Source of the DNA: Dehalococcoidales bacterium
GTDB taxonomy: Bacteria; Chloroflexota; Dehalococcoidia; Dehalococcoidales; Fen-1064
Length of the DNA stretch: 7,677 nucleotides
NCBI GenBank assembly: GCA_028713395.1
Contig: JAQTOJ010000086.1
Location: 1 to 7,677 of the forward strand
Direction of reading: 5' to 3'
Shown: positions 5,769 to 7,677 of the stretch, piece by piece
Numbering within the stretch: position 1 is the first letter of the stretch
How the letters are laid out: each line of letters begins with the position of its first letter
Made by a program: the position numbers and the translations under genes
The notes under the pieces: generated by a model
The model's database searches: none
Seen by the model: the letters and a program-made list of their open reading frames with translations, nothing else
Told to the model about the DNA's origin: nothing

Positions 5769-6737
5769 TTAGAAATTGACTTGATCGTTGCCTTTTAATC
5801 CCAGCATTTTTCTGGCTTCATCCGGGGTGGCAGGGGCAATACTGAGCTGTTTCGCCATGTGAACAACCCGTTCTACCTGGTCGGCGCTGCTCCGGGCAAA
5901 CCGTCCGTAACCAGCGTACAGGCTGTCTTCCATGCCCACTCTCACGTGCCCGCCAATAGCCAGGGCGACCGCCCCCAGCGGTAACTGGTCGCGGCCTAAG
6001 GCCGCCACCGACCAGGTGAATTCCGGCCCGATCTGCCGCCGTGTTTCTTCCAGGGCATAAATGAGCGTGGCTGCGGTTGCCGGCATACCGCTGCCCATGC
6101 CCATGACATATTGAATGTGAGGCGGCCGGGTGATGTAAGCGTGTTCGATTAGAGCTTTCACAGTGGCAATCTGCCCGATATCCCAGATTTCCAGTTCCGG
6201 TTTGGAATTGGCTTCCTTCTGTAATTCGGCGTACCGCCCGATGGCGACGAAGGGATTCATAAAAATCGCGCCCGCTTCTAAACCGGGAGCGGCGGCGGCT
6301 TTGGCTCTTTCCTGTTCCCATTTGGTTTTTGGTTCAACCTGCCGTTCTTCAATACGGGTGGGACGCAGCATCCCCCAGTTCAGAGTGCCGCAGTTCAATG
6401 TAGCCAATTCGGGTTTGAATTCCGGCACCACCGCCACACGCTGGTACAGATCGCCGGCGCCGCCGGTGGTCACGCAGATAACAACGTTGCAGCGTTTTTT
6501 GATGCCGGTAAGAATTTCACGGAAAATTTTCAGGTCCGGGGTGGGCATGCCATCTTCCGTGCGGGCGTGGATATGCACGGCGGCGGCCCCGGCTTCATAG
6601 GCTTTGACCGCATCATCAATAATCTGTTTTGGTGAAGCCGGCAAATATTGGGACATACTAGGGGTGTGCACCGCGCCGGTAATAGCCGCGGTAATTATTA
6701 CTTTGCGTAGAACTTTTTCTTCTGATTGTGTGCTCAT
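5769..6737 (-). CDS. Beta-keto acid cleavage enzyme (BKACE, DUF849 family)
   Basis: The 322-residue protein is a TIM-barrel enzyme of the BKACE family, whose founding member is Kce, the 3-keto-5-aminohexanoate cleavage enzyme of lysine fermentation. These enzymes condense a beta-keto acid with acetyl-CoA to give acetoacetate and a new CoA ester, using a divalent metal, usually Zn. Visible signatures are IITAAITGAVHTPSMSQYLP (14-33), AAAVHIHARTEDG (51-63) with metal-ligand candidates His55 and His57, CVTTGGAG (88-95), and GGHVRVGMEDSLY (262-274) with Glu270 as the third ligand. It is slightly longer than Kce (about 270). The substrate varies across the family and cannot be read here. ATG 6737 has GGAGG seven to eight bases upstream. 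The gene has its own promoter, palindromic operator and terminator, so it is a separate unit beside the thiolase/CoA-transferase operon. Its product acetoacetate is a natural substrate for a CoA-transferase followed by a thiolase. Confidence 0.9.
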   Translation of the reverse strand: MSTQSEEKVLRKVIITAAITGAVHTPSMSQYLPASPKQIIDDAVKAYEAGAAAVHIHARTEDGMPTPDLKIFREILTGIKKRCNVVICVTTGGAGDLYQRVAVVPEFKPELATLNCGTLNWGMLRPTRIEERQVEPKTKWEQERAKAAAAPGLEAGAIFMNPFVAIGRYAELQKEANSKPELEIWDIGQIATVKALIEHAYITRPPHIQYVMGMGSGMPATAATLIYALEETRRQIGPEFTWSVAALGRDQLPLGAVALAIGGHVRVGMEDSLYAGYGRFARSSADQVERVVHMAKQLSIAPATPDEARKMLGLKGNDQVNF

Positions 6738-6749
6738 TCAGTGCCCTCC

Positions 6750-6767
6750 ATTATTGTATACAATAAT
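6750..6767. promoter_or_regulatory. Perfect 18-bp palindromic operator (TTGTATACAA core)
   Basis: ATTATTGTATACAATAAT is a perfect inverted repeat without spacer. It lies a few bases downstream of the expected BKACE transcription start and just upstream of the ribosome site, a classic repressor position. The TTGTATACAA core matches operators of GntR-family regulators of the FCD/VanR type, for example MatR, as I remember it. The same half-site, ATTGTATA, recurs on the minus strand overlapping the -10 box, 23 bases upstream. No regulator gene lies in the window. Confidence 0.75.
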
Positions 6768-6777
6768 TCTAAAAGAC

Positions 6778-6806
6778 ACTATACAATCTTTGTGAAACGA
6801 CGTCAA
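6778..6806 (-). promoter_or_regulatory. Sigma70-type promoter of the BKACE gene
   Basis: On the minus strand TTGACG (6801-6806) and TATAGT (6778-6783) are separated by exactly 17 bases; each box differs from consensus at one position. The start should be near 6771, giving a leader of about 33 bases that contains the palindromic operator. Confidence 0.8.
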
Positions 6807-6842
6807 TGAAAAGTTTTTACGGTAGAAGTCACATGTCTGATA

Positions 6843-7677
6843 TCAGTCATCCAGCGGGGTTTCCCCGTTTTTGGTGTGGGATTTTTTCCGTGACTGAATG
6901 ATAAGAATTGCAAGCAACCCGCCGACCACTATCATCGAGATCATGATCACAATCCAGGTGAAGGATTTATTGGTAGCGGTTGTGACGGATAATCCGGAAA
7001 GATTGAATGTAATATTCTCTCCGGCAGTGAACCCGGCGGATTGATAGTAGTTATATGCCGTCCCGCCCATATCCAGCGGTCCCGCGGCGGTGAATTTGTT
7101 ACCGGTCAAACTGATGGCATCTCCCTGTACCAGAATATCCAGCGAACCAATGGCGTAATCTGTCAGCCGCGAATATTGGTAGCTGTTACCGGTCACAGGG
7201 ATAGTGTACGTGTAAGCTACCTGGGTCTCACCCGGGGCAACCGGCAATGTATCTACAAAGCCACCGGTTACCGGCACGATGTAGCTCTGCACCAAGCCCG
7301 AGGAGGTGGTTAAATCTGTGGCGCCGGCAGGCAGGGTAAATTTCAAAACGGTATAATGGCCGCTACTGCCCGCAGGCGAAGACCCGATATAGGCACGATC
7401 CCCGGTATTGTTGAACACCAATATTTCTTTTACGGAAAGGTTGTTATTCTCCTCGCGAATTACTGTGTGTGCCAGGGAAATACTGATCGCCGCATCGCTG
7501 GTGGTCGTTTCATACACGTTAACCGTGACCGATTTGATTGTTTCCCCGTTTTCAAATTTCACAATACCGCTGGAATATTCTACCTCTTTAAAAGTCACCA
7601 CGGCTTCATAGCTGTACCCCGTTACGTTGCTCAAACCGATAAAGGTGAACGCGCCATCAACCCCGGCGATCAGCGAA
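6843..7677 (-). CDS. Exported beta-rich protein with C-terminal membrane anchor (5' end outside window)
   Basis: The frame is open to the right edge, so the first in-window start-like codon (TTG 7634) is probably internal; about 277 residues are visible. Most are Thr/Ser/Gly/Val-rich beta-type sequence. An early part resembles a carboxypeptidase-regulatory-like or Ig-like repeat (GVDGAFTFIGLSNVTGYSY). The middle reads KEILVFNNTGDRAYIGS, then LKFTLPAGATDL and GGFVDTLPVAPGETQVAYTY, a pattern I associate with extracytoplasmic proteins of Chloroflexota found near cytochrome or export genes. One membrane helix (FTWIVIMISMIVVGGLLAIL, codons about 6897-6962) is followed by QSRKKSHTKN and an acidic end, so the bulk should lie outside and the tail in the cytoplasm. 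The N-terminal signal peptide would be beyond the window. No clear terminator follows the TGA, and the BKACE promoter begins about 40 bases downstream. No catalytic motif was seen, and the function is unknown. Confidence 0.7.
   Translation of the reverse strand, partial: SLIAGVDGAFTFIGLSNVTGYSYEAVVTFKEVEYSSGIVKFENGETIKSVTVNVYETTTSDAAISISLAHTVIREENNNLSVKEILVFNNTGDRAYIGSSPAGSSGHYTVLKFTLPAGATDLTTSSGLVQSYIVPVTGGFVDTLPVAPGETQVAYTYTIPVTGNSYQYSRLTDYAIGSLDILVQGDAISLTGNKFTAAGPLDMGGTAYNYYQSAGFTAGENITFNLSGLSVTTATNKSFTWIVIMISMIVVGGLLAILIIQSRKKSHTKNGETPLDD

Noticed and set aside
5818..6321. 167-codon minus-strand ORF inside the BKACE gene
   Set aside because: Alternative frame within BKACE; Arg/Ser/His-rich, while the BKACE frame carries all family motifs.

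Overview
The window is a bacterial chromosome segment of middling GC content. Every gene I can support lies on the minus strand, so it reads from right to left. It has no rRNA, tRNA, CRISPR array or recognisable insertion sequence. The gene set points to an anaerobic or facultative heterotroph that degrades organic acids through CoA thioesters: an OB-fold/thiolase pair, a glutaconate-type CoA-transferase, a ferredoxin-nitroreductase fusion and a beta-keto acid cleavage enzyme. The flanking surface-type proteins (a transglutaminase fragment and a C-terminally anchored beta-rich exported protein) remind me of Chloroflexota such as Dehalococcoidia or Anaerolineae, but this is a weak inference from family resemblance.

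Right edge (7677-6843): the C-terminal part of an exported beta-rich protein with one membrane anchor; it runs off the window. Next (6806-5709) comes a one-gene unit for a beta-keto acid cleavage enzyme (BKACE, DUF849). It has a strong sigma70-like promoter, a perfect 18-bp palindrome with a TTGTATACAA core just after the expected transcription start, a good ribosome binding site, and a textbook intrinsic terminator after the stop.

Centre (5664-259): a six-gene operon with its own predicted promoter. In order of transcription: DUF35-type zinc-ribbon/OB-fold protein (GTG start), SCP2-type thiolase, CoA-transferase alpha and beta subunits of the GctA/GctB type, ferredoxin-nitroreductase fusion, and a protein with two EthD-like domains. 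Gaps are 12-34 bp except for about 100 bp before the CoA-transferase alpha gene. A 12-bp hairpin begins right at the last stop codon.

Left edge (below about 222): an open frame encoding the His-containing half of a transglutaminase-like domain, without the catalytic-Cys half that should precede it.

A plausible joint role (inference): BKACE cleaves a beta-keto acid with acetyl-CoA to give acetoacetate and an acyl-CoA; the CoA-transferase moves CoA onto a carboxylate such as acetoacetate or a ring-opening product; the thiolase/DUF35 pair cleaves the beta-ketoacyl-CoA; and the ferredoxin-nitroreductase and EthD proteins act on an upstream redox step. The true substrate cannot be read from the sequence.
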